A stretch of 64,000 bases of DNA, from positions 10,977,764-11,041,763 of the forward strand of contig NC_066313.1 of NCBI RefSeq assembly GCF_022539315.1, read 5' to 3'. This stretch comes from Serinus canaria (lineage: Eukaryota > Chordata > Aves > Passeriformes > Fringillidae). The notes beneath the pieces were generated by a model, which worked only from the letters and a program-made list of their open reading frames with translations, did not search any database and was not told the origin of the DNA. Shown in pieces: positions 1 through 13,100 of the stretch. Each line of letters starts with the position of its first letter. Positions within the stretch are counted from its first letter, which is position 1. Made by a program: the position numbers and the translations under genes.

Positions 1-3000
1 TGTTTTACCTACAACCATATCTTATCATGTATCCATATAGATGAGGAATTTTAGCCCAGTGTAGATGTCTTTGATAGATACATGGACTATATATACACGA
101 AGATATATATATAAATAAAAGCAAGAAATCATCTTAAAAAGATTCTCTCAAAATGTCATCTGCTTTCTTTGGTCCTTGCTAGCTGAAGGCAGCTGAGCAC
201 ATTCTAAATGGAACAGAAATGAGAGAGCAGAAAATGGCAATTGTCAATTTAATCAAGACCTAGACCACAGTGTAAATATCTGTTGATGTTTGTAGTGTCT
301 GGGATAATGGGGAAAGGTTTAGTTTTCCTTCTGCTTTGCAATGTTTTAGCAATGCATGTAGCCATAAACCTGCCCTAAAACACCAATTAAAGAGGGTTTA
401 TGAGTGCCTTGTGTTACTGGAGTGATGCAACAGATGAATAGATGTCAATGAAAGCAGCTTATTGTTTTGCCATTTTTGAAATAACACACCTGAATAACAG
501 AAAGTAATCTGAGTGCTGTGTCTAAAAGCAACATATTGGATGGTCCTCTCTCTCCCTGTAAATTAAGAAGTTATTTGAGTTAACTAATTGATTATAGACT
601 GTTTGGCCCATAGCATCCATTTGAATAATGTAGCAGCTGGAGCATGTGGATGGTGGAGACTCAGGATGAGAAGTGGAGAACAGCTGGGAAAGGCCTTGGG
701 TGGCAAGGAAAGGAGGCAGCGGCTGGAGAGTATAAACAGGGACCTGACAGGGAAGTTTTAGATGAGGAGAAAATCTGCAGCTGGGTTTGTGAAGATTTAC
801 CTTGTTGGTAGCTGCTCCTACATCGAGTTTTTCCTCAAGAACTTATTTGGTCATAGTTACATCTTCTCATCCACCCCTTTCCCACATCTTTATATATGAG
901 TCTCAACTGTGCAGTGTATGCCAAGTTTAGTATGATGTAATATATGTTATTCTTTACCATTCCATTAATTTACAACATAAGGAGGAAAAAGTTATTTTTA
1001 TTATTCAACTCATCAATATGAAAACCACATCATATTAAGGAGCCAGTATTCCCCTGAACAGTACTTTTCAACTCTGACTTCTCATTACGCTTTTAAGACT
1101 GTTTTACAAGGCCTATTGAATTGCATAACCCTAAGTATATAATATCATTCATAAATATCATTATGTGAAGTGGATGTTTGAAGCTTAAAAAGAAAAAAGC
1201 AGAACCAGAAAAGAGAGATCATTCAGGTTAACACAGTGTATGTAGCCTAAATTAATTCCTGTTTGAACTATTATTTTCAGAATGCAAAATCCAGTCTTGA
1301 TTTAAATGGGTGAAGGACAGAGAACATGTCATCACCCTTGGGAAGGTGTTCCAGTGGTGAAGTACAACAGGTGCCTTGTGTTACCTGCATCATATAGATA
1401 TGATCATATATCTGTATAATTTGAACTTGACTGCTGAGACTTGTTGGTTGTGTTGTCTTTTACCTGCAAAAAGCTTCTGTCAAAACTGATACAGACAATG
1501 ATCCATTCAGATGTAATTTTTGAGGATAAACAGGACTATATTAAAGAGCTTCTTCTGGTCTTTTACTCATGAGGCTCTTTATTGAGTTTCTTGAATTGTG
1601 CACATCAGACATTGATACAACCTTCCAACACCAGAAGTTTGAGTGCCAAGTATAGAGGTAATCCAAGTTCTTGAGCCCTTTTCAGGCTCCTTTCAAAGAG
1701 GCCTCTGGGGATGCATTTTTCCCCTCAGCCCTGACAGTGCCTCAGGAGCTCATGTTTGGTGGAGTCATGTCCACTCTTAGTGCCAAGCCTTTTTAAAAAA
1801 TGTTGCCCGCAGCATAAACTCTCTTTCTCTGCCAAAAGAACCCTACTCTCTTGTTGGATTTGTAGATATATAAATTAGTTATCAGAGTGAAGGGAAATAC
1901 CCAGAGGCTCACAGAGTCTGGGAGCAGCAATCAGACTCCTAAATATCATATTGTGTCCTTGCCAATGGTAATTTACTTGTTTCTTCCCCTGTACTTTGTG
2001 TGACTGAATATTTGCATTTTTCTGCTTAATGTGCTGAGGCTGTACATGCTCTTTCTTTTAGATATTATCTAGTTTCATCTGGTGAACAGACTATACTTGA
2101 GGGACTGCATTGTGATAATGCCGTTTCTCTAATCATGTTTATTATTATTACTATAAATTGTTATCTATGGGGTTAATTATTTCCTGTAGTTGTGTGATTA
2201 ATAAAATATTCATCTCAAGTACATTATGAAAAGCCTTCCATCTTGTTTAACTTAAGATTAAATTCCCTACATTGCTGCCAAGCCCTGTTCAGGGTGGTAC
2301 TCCTTTTCTGCTATCTCTGGAGAGCTGATATCATGCTGGTTTGGAATATTCATTAGCAGCCCAACCCTTTTTCCAGGGATAACTCGGATGATGCCCATTT
2401 AAATGCTTCTGCTTTTAAAATGTGCATCAAGAAATGAATTATTTCAATAAAAAGGGGCTTGAACCTGAAATCTACTTCCTGGACTGGCTACAGAGGGGGA
2501 AGAGAGAGTCTTGGTGAAATGGATTAATGTTACCAGCATGACATTCTTGCACTGGGGGCAGAAGATATTGTTTTCCTTTCCAGATGTAAGAAAACTATTC
2601 CCTGGCACCAAGTAGAAGAGAATGATTTTTTTTTTTCCCCCATGATTACTCTGTGTTTAAAAGCTTCTATTTGAAAGGGGCAAGTGTTTTACAGAAAAAA
2701 AAAAAAAAGAAAAAAAAACTACCTAATTTTTCAAGATATTGAATTGTGTGTTAAAGTAGAAACAAATCCAAAGAAGAGCTGAACTAACTTGGTGTCAGCA
2801 GGTATTCTTAGGAATTTTTGAACTTTTGTTCCCCTCTCTTTAAATGAAGGTGGCCTCTTCTATTTTTTTTTTAGTTATAGTTTTCTCTTGAAGTCTTTCA
2901 CTAAAGCTGTTGTCTGGTGTGATTATAGAGGTTGCAGCTGTGCTAGGTCCTACCAAGTGGCCAAGCAGTGAGTGTGGCCAGCAGGGAGTTGTGCCAGAGT

Positions 3001-3240
3001 GACAGGCAGCAGTGTGACACCTGATGTTGGCAATGACTCCCTGCCCCTGGCCACCTGACATCCATGCCAAACTTTAGGTCTTTGGCTTCTGGAGAGGCAG
3101 AATTGTTGCCCATGGTTATGCACTTTCCAGCAGCAGCAGGGTTGGAACTTCACAGAGCTACTGGATTGTGGCATGAAGGAGTTGTGGGCATGGAGAGGGA
3201 GGGGAAGCAGGAAAGTCTCCCGGTATGTGAAGCTAATGGG
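1..3240. other. Unique AT-rich non-coding sequence
   Basis: I see no gene, recognisable repeat or RNA here. All frames are broken by frequent stops and no exon-like block with matched splice sites stands out. An A-tract interrupted by a single G lies at 2695-2718 and a short T-tract near 2862-2871. The stretch from about 2930 to 3240 is somewhat richer in G+C than the rest and runs into a CR1 end, but I could not classify it. Confidence 0.7.
2695..2718 (+). repeat. Poly-A tract
   Basis: Fourteen A, one G, then eight or more A. It is simple low-complexity sequence; no retroposed body is recognisable immediately 5' of it, so I do not read it as the tail of a processed copy. Confidence 0.85.
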
Positions 3241-3241
3241 C

Positions 3242-3615
3242 CACCTTGGAATCATAAAATCTGCAGAGTTTAAAGGAATCCATTGGGACCAGTGGGTCCA
3301 ACTCCTGGCCCTACACAGGACCCCCCAAGAATAACACCATTTACCTGAGAGTGTTGTTTGAACACTTCTTGTGCTCTGTCAGGTTTGGTGCTGTTACCAT
3401 TGCCCTGGGGAATGTGTTCCAGTGCCCAGCCACCCTCCGGGGCAAGAACATTTTCCTGATACCCAACCTAAAATTCCCCTGACACCATTTCCTGCCATTT
3501 TCTTGAGTCCCATCCCTGGTCATGAGAGTGAAGAGGTCAGTGCCTGCCCCTCTGCTTCTCCTCATGAGGGTGATGAAGACTGCCATGCTCTGCCCTGGAG
3601 CAATGGGACATGGGT
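3242..3615 (-). mobile_element. CR1 LINE 3' fragment, antisense
   Basis: Read on the minus strand this is the end of CR1 ORF2 plus the short 3' UTR. A frame there reads FRLGIRKMFLPRRVAGHWNT, matching the conserved CR1 ORF2 C-terminal pattern FRLDIRKKFF..R.V.HWN.LPREVV. On the plus strand the 3' end appears as AATCATAAAATC, a degenerate form of the ATTCTRTG-type CR1 terminus, followed by the usual antisense words such as GGGACCAGTGGGTCCAAC. The copy is strongly 5'-truncated and substituted, so it is an old, inactive insertion. The 5' limit near 3615 is approximate. Confidence 0.85.
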
Positions 3616-4030
3616 ACTCATTGCCCAGAGTCTGGATCATTCCCTCTGGGTCCTTCCAGTGCTGGCTGGATGGGGACAGCAGAGAGGGGCAGTGCTGGCT
3701 TGGAGCTCAGGAATATTCCCTGCTGGGTCTCGAGGAGCCCCCTGGGGCCAGGTCCAGTATGGGCCACCACAGCCCTGTGCTGTGTGCCCACAGGGGTTTC
3801 AGGCATCCTCAGCCTTGTGATGGGCATCAGGCCTGCAGTGCTGGGGGCCAGCCCAAAAATGCCTTCAGCAGCCTCAGTGGTAGACAAAGGTGGCCCCAGC
3901 ATGTGCTGGCTTTGCTTGGCCACAGTGTAGGGAGCAGGAATGGGACACGCTGCCTCTTCTCCCTGCTGTGCAAGGGCCAAACCTCCATACCCCCCTGGTC
4001 TGACCTGGAGCATTCTCAGGAAGGGAACAC
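3616..4030. other. GC-richer unclassified segment beside a CR1 end
   Basis: About 400 bp clearly richer in G+C than its surroundings, starting where the recognisable antisense CR1 stops. Several overlapping frames stay open (up to 186 codons from 3522, which also crosses the CR1 part), as expected from low stop density rather than coding. It could be an older part of the same CR1, another repeat family, or unique sequence. I recognise no domain or LTR feature in it. Confidence 0.5.
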
Positions 4031-4397
4031 AATGATCAGCACAAGGTATTTTAGAAAGAGCAAGACCAGCAGCCTCTTGTAAAATATCTCAGTTACTGGG
4101 CTGGCAGGTGTGAAGTGATTTCTTGTAGCAGTTCTTGAGCTGAAAAGCAGATGGTATCTACATGCTGTGGTGTAAGTGCAGCAGAAGCACTTGGAGGATT
4201 AAAATGATGACTCATTGGAGCAAAGCAGGTCAGGGAGATGAACAATTGAAAGAGATGATGTTAGTTAATGCAAAGTTGTTGGCTTTTTGAGGCATGCACA
4301 AATGTATTTTACACTACTGAGAAGCAGTAAGTTCTCAAGGTTGTAAATCTGCTCTCCAGACGGTATGTTAAATAAAATAAAATAAATCCTCAGGCTT

Positions 4398-4466
4398 TGG
4401 TTTAGGGGGTGGTTTTGGGGTTTTTTTTGTGTGTGGTTTGTTGTTTTGGTTTTTTTTTTTTTTTGG
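4398..4466 (+). repeat. T/G low-complexity tract
   Basis: Almost pure T and G, arranged as runs of T separated by GG or GGGG. Similar tracts recur at 8808-8848 and 30787-30830, and in complementary A/C form at 20112-20299. Confidence 0.8.
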
Positions 4467-5489
4467 TATTATACTTTATGTTTTATTTTTCATCTACTAG
4501 GTAATGAGTCCTTATGAAATTGGAAAAGCAATCCTTGTGTGTCTTGGGTAAATAGAAAGATTGGCTTCTCCTTAAATGATTGATTGCTTTTAAATTACTG
4601 TGAAAGCTCTTTTTAAATAAGTCACTGTAAGTGACAAAGCAAGCAAAACTACTCCTTTTCCCCTCTTTGTTGGAGGTAGCTTTAAAATTTTCAGTGTACA
4701 CTCATGCTGTGGAGCTTAAGATAACACACCTCTAACACACTTCCTAAATGATACACTGTAGTAGTGAATGCAATGGAGGTAATACATGTAGTGAAATTTG
4801 ATGAGTTTTCCAGTTTTTCCTTGAGATACAGTATTTGAGGGGTTGTAACTTCTGAGGAGTTCAGAAGCTGAAATGGTTTCTGCCTCATTAAGTGAGGTTT
4901 TGTAGCTGTTGGGTTATTTGATTTAGATTTTTTGTTTGTTTTGGTTTGGCATTAAGGAAGAAGTTGGATGATAATTTTAGCCTCTCTGATTTGGAGACAA
5001 GGGAGAAAAATACAATATTTTAACAATTACTTAGTGGGTTTTTTTGGGGTTTTTCAAACTTTTTTTTGAAAATTACTGCAGCTAAAACAGGGAAGAGATG
5101 AACCAATTTTGACAGGGAATTCTGCAACAGTTCCTTATGAGACTGAGTTTTGTTTTTTTCTGAACTACTTGTAAACTACTAAGCATGGACAGTTCAGTTT
5201 AATGATAAACCTTCAAGCTGCTCAGCTAAAAAGTCTGCGGAGCATACCTATAGGCAGAGTTAGCTGCGTGTTGGAAGAGTGGAATTTGATATAACCCTAG
5301 GAATTAGAAAGGTAACTGGAAAGAGGCATCAGCAGAAAATGTCAAGCATACCAAGGGCTCAGGTAAAGCTTTTGCTTTTTAAAACTCATCATTACTCCTC
5401 ATTACAGTTTATCATAGAATAATAAGTGGTCCTGTTATAAAGTCCTAAATCCACAAAAGAGCCTATCTAGTGACTTAATTTATGACACC

Positions 5490-5575
5490 AATTTTTAATA
5501 TCCATATATTAGATATCTAAAATATTAGATAATATTTTAATATCTATATATATTTTAATATTTATTCACACAATC
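5490..5575. repeat. AT-rich low-complexity patch
   Basis: Nearly only A and T, with recurring TTTTAATAT, TATATATT and TTAGATAT words. It is locally self-complementary and likely to melt or form weak hairpins. No function can be inferred from sequence. Confidence 0.7.
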
Positions 5576-8500
5576 TAAAGTTTATGCATTATTTGACTAT
5601 GTACTGTTCACATTTTGTAGCTGGGCTGTGCTGCCATAGAATAATTTCCACCACTTAAGCAACTTGAATAGTAATCTGTCTTCACATCTAAGGATAACAC
5701 AAAGTTACTCTTTTAAAACTAAAGGAAATTACTTTATAGAACAGATCTATTTTCTGAGCCTGTGTGTTTGACTTGTCATAACACCAACAAAGTAGAGGAG
5801 AAAGGCACACCCATAGACATGCTATGAAAGCAAATTTTACTTTGCTGGTGTACCATAAAAAAAGTTTGATAACGCTGGAGAACTTCATGAAAAGTTTAAT
5901 GTAATAAAAGTATACATGAACTGCCAATAATCATAAATGTGAGAGGAACTAAATCTGAAATACAGATAAAAGTCAGTGCAGTTGACTGACCTCACTATAA
6001 AATCAGAAACCTTGTTCCTTTGGTATGGATTTATTTTCTTGTAAATCAGTCCTAGTGTAGCTTCTTCCCTGGTCTCCTGAGCTCTCTCTTGTCCCTGAAC
6101 ATCCTGTTTTGTGGGCAGCACAGGTACATTGCTTCAGAAGTGTCTTGTTTATTGGTGGCTCTTCTCCAGAGCAACACCTGCTGATCCCTGAGTCCCCTGG
6201 TGTCTTTCCAGAAGAGAGGGACCACGACAGAGGGAATTTGTGCAGCTTGTTACTTCTGATGTGTGGAAATGCTTACAAAGGGTATGGGTTGGTTTCCAGC
6301 CCAAAAGTCAGAGGGATTTTATGAGGACACACACAAAATAAAGTGTCTGCAGCTCGTGTGGGCCTCCCAGAGACAGCTGAGGGCTGACATCTTTGGCCTT
6401 GCATCTTGCCAAAGAGCTGTTTGCTTTAGGATGAGGATTAAGGAGAATGGATAAATATTTAAGGAGTGCAGGAGTGGAATGAGTCTCCTTAGCTGTGTAA
6501 CTTGTTTAAAAGACACAGTCTGGCAGCCAGAACTCTGTGTAGGTCAGCTGGCTGCCCCATGGGGAGTCCAGAGCACCTTCATGCAGTGAAGGTTCCTGGC
6601 TGAAATCCTGTTTGTTCCAGATGTTTGGCATACAGATATCTTTAGTAATGACTTATGTATAGTTAAGGCTGTAATGCTGGCTATCAGAAAAGAAACACTT
6701 GCAAAAATGTGTTTGTAAAAAGCTAAAAAACCACTGAATATTAATTTAAAAAACCTCACTTCTGTTTGGACCCAGGATTTTTTGTTCATGTTTTTGTGGC
6801 TGAGGTTTCAGTGGACGAAGCCAGAAACATGATGGTTGCCCACACCAAGAAGTACCACTGAATCCTAGTGGTGGTTCAGTCCAAATCACCCTTGAGTAAA
6901 CTTTAATAAATGTCCATTTGTTTAAACCTCTTATGTTTGCTTCATGCCTCTGAAGCCAAACTAAAGATTTGGCAGTACACTTGCACTACATCTTTATGGG
7001 AACAGCTGCACTATGTTGAAAGCTTATCAAGATCCTAAAGTTTTAAATTCACCCCTTCAGAACAAATAATAGTTAAAACTGGATGTGTCAGTTTGCTTGT
7101 TTACATTAGCAAATATTAGAGTGCAATAGGAGCAAATCTGAAAAACAAAATGTTTTATGCTGAGGACCTGATGTCCACATGTGGGGACACTTCTGAGCTT
7201 TCTACTTTAGGTTCAATCTAGTTCTATGTACTGAATGTTCATTTATGATCAGAGAGCATATTTTTCATAAACTACCAGCCCTACCCTTTTTTATTTTGGT
7301 ATTTAAAAAAAATTAATATGTGAGTTTTTCTCTGTCAGCAGGTGCATATGATGTTCTCATATAGGTTAGGGTTGCATGCCTGACATATACCAGGTTAGCA
7401 CAATGAAATGAAAATTAAACTTATATTGATTCAAGAGGGTTTCAAAATGAGATCCTACTTTACAAATATCACACATTTTGGTGAGGTTTCACTACATATT
7501 TTACTGAAATTAATGTTTTAGGTCCATGGAGATTGCAATCTGAAACAGGTTGCAGGCCATCTGCTCAATATGTTTTCTGTGATGGCAGCCAGTTCCAGGT
7601 GCTTAGGAGCTTAGAAGTCCCTATATTAGATGGCTGTGGAATAAAATAGCCCCAGGGCAATGTCTTTGAGATCCATAACAGGTTCTCTGTTTGTTCTATT
7701 ACCTTAAGCAAAATATTTTGAAAACATCTTTCTTTGAAAACAAATATGGTTTATGTCATGCAAATCAAGACTTTGGCAATTTGAGAGACCTCTCTGTGTC
7801 CAAGATTTAGGTACAGATGACTTACAGACTTCACCACAATTATCTGTAAATGGCTTAGAATAAGCTCTACAAGATGACCTAGAAGTTATAAGTTTCCTGA
7901 AATTGATTGTATTTTTTTATTTATGAAAGAAGTTTCTATTCAGCTATATTTTTTTTTTTATTTTGCAAGTAGGTATGTCCCTCAGTACGTTATTCAAGCT
8001 ATTGGGCCCAAACCAGTTCTGGAACTGCAGAATCCATACTTTACCTCTCAAAATAATTTCTCATTTGTAAATTTTAATAAAATAAAGAGTTTTTGCTCTG
8101 TTCCTAGTAGAAAATAGAACTTTTATTGTTTCTGGCAGTCCTTTCTGCACTCCAGCAGAATCTCTTGGATTCTTGAATCTCTTGGATTATGCTTTCCAAA
8201 GTTGAAACCATGGCATTTTAAAATAATATTTGTGTGACTGGGGAAAAAAATCACAACTTACATATGTCCAGTGAAATGGGCTTTCAAGCAATTGCAGTGT
8301 TAAATTTTTTCTTTTTTTCTTTTAAATATAGATATTATTTCACAGTACACTGAGGCTCTGTATTTAACTATTATTTGTATATCTTCTTTTGCCACTGGCA
8401 ACATTTCTTTTTCCTGTTCACTTCAGCATGCATTTATGAACAAACATATTTCATTAGATTTCTCTTTGACATTTGTGTTTCGTTGTTTAGTTGTTTTTTT

Positions 8501-8807
8501 TTTTAACTGGAAATACAGTAACTTGTCACTAAAACCCCTGCAGAAGACCTGATTTTGCTCCATCTGTTCCTCCCAGACTGATAGGGAAGAGCAGGATGGC
8601 TGGCAGGGATCACTTATAAAACCCAAGTTGGCTCTCACAAAACACAGTGCCCAAGACAGCAGTAAAACTTTCCAATTGGAGCACAGGGTGACATTTTTCT
8701 TTTCTTCTCCTTCATGCAAGCATTGGACAGCAATCACTGGACAGCTGGCTTGGCTGTCAATGGGAAAGAGATGTGGAAAACTAAAGCAGCTGGTTGTTAG
8801 GAGCCCC

Positions 8808-8848
8808 TTTTTTTGGTTTGGTTTTTTTTGTTTTTTTTTTTTTTTTGT
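8808..8848 (+). repeat. T-rich tract with interspersed G
   Basis: A run of T with GG and single G interruptions, ending in at least 17 consecutive T. Open frames crossing it encode only poly-Phe or poly-Lys and are not genes. Confidence 0.8.
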
Positions 8849-10158
8849 GAAAACAGGGCTGAACTCAAAGAGTTTGTGTTTTGGTGTGAGTATGGTGCAT
8901 CATTAGTGTGAAACTGGAAGTTGTTTGTATGGCAGACTGTGACATTTCTGCCCATCTTCCTGTTCCTCTTCTCCAAGCACAACAGGAGAACGACCTGACA
9001 AAATCCAGTTCTGCCTAAACATTACAGTTTTTTATTCTGTTCAAGCCTAGTTGACGTTTGGACCTTCAGTAAAGCACTCTGCAGCTCTTCTAGCTGGGCC
9101 TTTTGTTTCCTTTATCTGTACTTGCCATTCTTCTCCCAGTAAGTACCCTCACACTCTCTCAAAACTGTTTCAAACATTTTCTTGCTCAGAAAAATTACTC
9201 CAGAGGTTCTTATTTCAATAATATTAACAAAGTTGTCTTTGAAGAAAGGCAAAGCCTGCAATAAGGAGCAAGCAGTGCCAGGAGTTGTGCTATTTCAAAT
9301 ACTGAAACCAACATGAATATGAAATTTTTACTTTACTTTGGGAGGGAATGATAGAGTAAGTCTTTACAGTGTGGCTACTCAAGTAAAACGTACAGGAGGG
9401 ATAATAAATTAATTCAGTTGAATAAATAAATCAAAAAGCCCCACCTTCTTATCAAGTGACTCTTTGGAGAACTGACTCATGGAAATTCAAAACTGGATTT
9501 TTATTCATGTGTCTCTTACTAAGCATGTATATTTTGAATTCTCTGAAGCAATAATACAGAGGTGAGAAATTAATAGCTTGCTTTGGAACCTTTGCTGCGG
9601 GCTTCTTGCAGTGGATATCTATTTCTTTTTAATATATCCTATAGTAGTAGGGAGGCAGAAGTTGGTAGAGAGGGACTCGAGCAGTGACAAGAGGACCCTT
9701 CCTGTCCCTTCCACAAAGTTTTACCCTGTTTCTCCTTGGGAGCAGACAGCTGATTCCTGCCCATGCCATGCACTGTCTGATGCTGAGTTGATGACCCTTA
9801 CTGCCTCTACATGCTCCCTCTTGAGCACACCACATTTCTTAAGGACAGCCTTGAATTGGGAACAACTTTATGGACTCGCTTTTGTTATGCGAATTAACTA
9901 CCGAGTTACTTGCCTTTCTACTGTGTTTATGGACTTGCCTGTTTCTTACACTAACCATTTTAATTACCTGTGTCAGTTCCAGTGCTTGCAGAAAGATTTA
10001 CATAGTTGATCTTTGCTGGTATTTCCTCTCCTCAGTCTCTGTTATAAAGTAGAGTTAGCGCTCCACGAGGACGTGGGTTGAGATCATTCTGTGATAATTT
10101 CCTATGGGTTCTGGCAGTGGGAGGTGTGTGTGTTGGTGTGTGTGCATTCCTTGTCCTT

Positions 10159-10192
10159 GTAGCTAATCATTATCTGTAGATAATATAGCTAC
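10159..10192. repeat. Near-perfect inverted repeat (stem-loop)
   Basis: The arms GTAGCTA and TAGCTAC enclose ATTATCT-GT-AGATAAT, separated by a small internal loop (ATC against A). That gives two seven-base-pair helices capped by a two-base loop in 34 nt, with a further CTT/AAG match possible outside a two-base bulge. It has no flanking tRNA-like promoter or precursor-like arms, so I record it as structure only. A short GT-rich stretch (10121-10144) lies just upstream. Confidence 0.75.
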
Positions 10193-13100
10193 ATAAGAAG
10201 AATTAAAACTATAATAGAAAGTAGAGTTATTTTTGATTAACTCTCCCCTCAAGTTATTTGATATCAGTTATTGGTTGTACAGACCTTCCTATTTAGGGGG
10301 AGATAACATCTGCTGAACATCACAAGTAAAATGCTGATTTGAGAAAGAATATTTTGAAATAATAACTGTTACAGTTATTGTTTTAATTATACAGTATTAA
10401 GAGTCTCAATTACTGTTTAAAATCTCTTCTAGATTACTTGAAATATACCTCCAGTTTAAAAATAAAAACAAACAGAAACTCTGGGTTTGTACAACGATTT
10501 CCATGCAAACTATACATATTTTTCTTACCTTTTTACTTTCTTCCTCTTTAGCATTTTGGATGCCTTGAGTTCCAGCCTTCCAGCTAAGCACGTCCCAAAA
10601 CAGAGTTTAGATTTTAAAGGTGTATAAGAGAAAACAATTATATTGTAGCTTCTTTTGGAGTCTTATCCCTCTGTATTCTTTGAGACTCATTAGCTTAGAC
10701 TATTTTGTGGGTAAGAGAAATGTTCTGATATGTTATAAAAAGATTGTAGGCCAATGCATTTATCTTGTAACTAAGAAATTTTATAATCAGAATCTGCAGT
10801 GAAGATAATCATTATTTCAAGTGAGAATGGAAGTATTATTCTGCTCAGTGTAAAATGGTAAATTAGGGAGTTTTTCAATATTAAACCAGATGGCTTCTTA
10901 AAAAAATGGACTTTTAATTATTTTTTTTGCACGGAGGAGAAAGGTAACAAAAAAAGCAAAAGTCAAAACTGCTCTTAACTTTGGTGTAGCACGTCTCACC
11001 TACTTTAATATGTAATTTTACAAAAAGAAATACGAGGAGTGTGTTAACTGAGTAGATATGGAATAGTTTAATATTCCAATTTATTGTTCACTAGTAGTCT
11101 TAGAACTGTGTATGCTAGAAGTGGATAAGTGCAAAGGAGTATTACCAGTGCCTCCCCAAAAAGGGGGACATGGAAGCATCATGGGAATGCCTCATTCCTA
11201 AACACTGTCAGGGTGAGATCAGCCCAAGCACCTGTAGGTAACTGTGAACACAACATTTGGCATGTGACTTGATGTTTTTAATGCTGCCAGTGCATTATGA
11301 GTGCAGTAGTGTTGAAAACTCAGAAGGTGTCAATTCCAGCCCCGTTTAAATTGCCTCCCACCGATGTTTTCAGCTAGATTTCAAACCAGAAATCACACAA
11401 AATTAACAGATCTGCAGTTAAACTTAGCAAGAAAACATTTGCTTTTCTAACTGCCTTCCTTTTCTAGGTCTTTAGGGATTTTACATTGCATATCTGGAAA
11501 AATGCACAAACAAATCCCCATTTTAAACATTAATGCAAAAACAAATCCCCATTTAAACATTAAGTCTACAGCTTGAATGGTAAGGGGTAGCTGCATTAAT
11601 TAATGGTGCATCAATTAGTGTGAAGCTGATGACTTGGATGGAGTTAATGCAGTTGTAGTTTCTTTGCTTGAAACTCTTGCACTTTAAGTCAATATATACC
11701 CTAAAGAACAATTTTTTTAAAAAATCATTTAAAGTAAGGCACAGTTTTAATGCTTCCATGTCTATAACTATGAGCTTGCTGCCAAAGAAGATGCAGAGAC
11801 TTATCAGCTGTCACTGAGCTTACCACTATTCTTGCACCTTGTATATGGACTTTCTGTTGTACAATTTTCTACTTTTTGATATATTTAATGTTTTAAAATG
11901 TTCTGTATACTCTTCCTTAGGACTTTTGTTTTGTCCTGTCCAGGTTTGAAATGACTTTGCTTCCAGGCTGGCAAGTGCTGTCTCTGAATGGTATCTAGCC
12001 TTTTCCATTCTAAAATCTTACTTTCAATCTATTTCTGGAAAACTGGGAAGTTTTAAAGTTAAAATGATCCATCTTTTTTCCTTTTTTTTTCTTTCCACCA
12101 GAAGGATTCAGAAATGTAGAGGAAACCCATCTTTCTGCTCATATTCTGGCAGCCTGTTCCAGAAAGTATATTCTGCCTTTCTTTTAATGCAACAGGGTAG
12201 AAGGGAAAAGTGCCTTTTACAGTCCTACAAAAATTTCTCAGATCTGCCCAGGTATCAAGCATTCAGAAAAACTGAGCATGTAAAAACTGAAGCAGAGAGC
12301 TCTAAGCCTCTGAAGCAGTAGAGTTTGTATTCTTTCCACATTATAATAACAACTTGGGACCAAGCAGAATATTTGCTGATTCAATCAGGACCTGCTTTGG
12401 GCAAATTTGAATTTTGGCATAGAAGTCCTAAACCAAAAGCAGGTTGACTGTACCTTTCCTGGGCTCTCAGTGACTGTGCTTCTGGGTTTGGCTCGAGTGC
12501 AAACTAGACACAGAAGGAGGTTAATTGGGTTGGTATGATTTGAGAGATAATTATACACAGAAAGCGGCCCCAGAACTGCAGTTTTGTTTAAGGAGCTGAC
12601 AAGTAAAAGAGTATGTAAAATGAAGGCTGCCCTTAGAAAGAGAAATTTGTATTTATTAAAGCTACTCTGATCTAAAAATCAGATTTTTTTCTTCTGAATT
12701 GATTGCAATTATTTATAGCACACAATTAATTGTAGTTATTTATAGCATTCACTGAGTGTTTTCAGTTCAGTGTGGTGATAATTACAGCATTGGTACAAAA
12801 TAGCAGAGCTTCAATACACTAAAGCTTGAACAACTGGCAAGCAGTAATATCCATGAAGAGTACAGATCATTCCTCATTGTTTCAGATCCATTTCAAATTT
12901 ACTGAAGGAAAAGTAGTCCATGGGTTTCCAAGGGGGTCTGCTGTGCTACTTCATAAAAATGCTCTAGACATTTAATTTCACATTTCAGTAGGTCTTGGAG
13001 GGCCTCAGTTGGTCTCTTTTAGGTTTCAGTGGGTTTCTGAATACTTCAGAGATGCTGACATTTTTCATATTCCCCTTTATGGCCTGAGCATACCATGGTG

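Larger units (their letters stand above)
4031..10158. other. Unique AT-rich non-coding sequence
   Basis: No gene or mobile element is recognisable. Low-complexity sites include AAATA units near 4368-4387, a T/G tract at 4398-4466, a very AT-rich patch with repeated TATCTATAT-like words at 5490-5575, and a T tract with a few G at 8808-8848. A 143-codon frame at 9578-10009 has no recognisable family signature and is probably chance. Confidence 0.65.

Noticed and set aside
3522..4082. 186-codon plus-strand frame
   Set aside because: Its first part is antisense CR1 and the remainder is GC-rich with several overlapping open frames; no domain pattern.
9578..10009. 143-codon plus-strand frame
   Set aside because: No recognisable domain; stop-free by chance, with no splice or promoter context.
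12064..12321. Exon candidate after a polypyrimidine-CAG acceptor
   Set aside because: No clear donor at the end and the 85-codon peptide has no family pattern.
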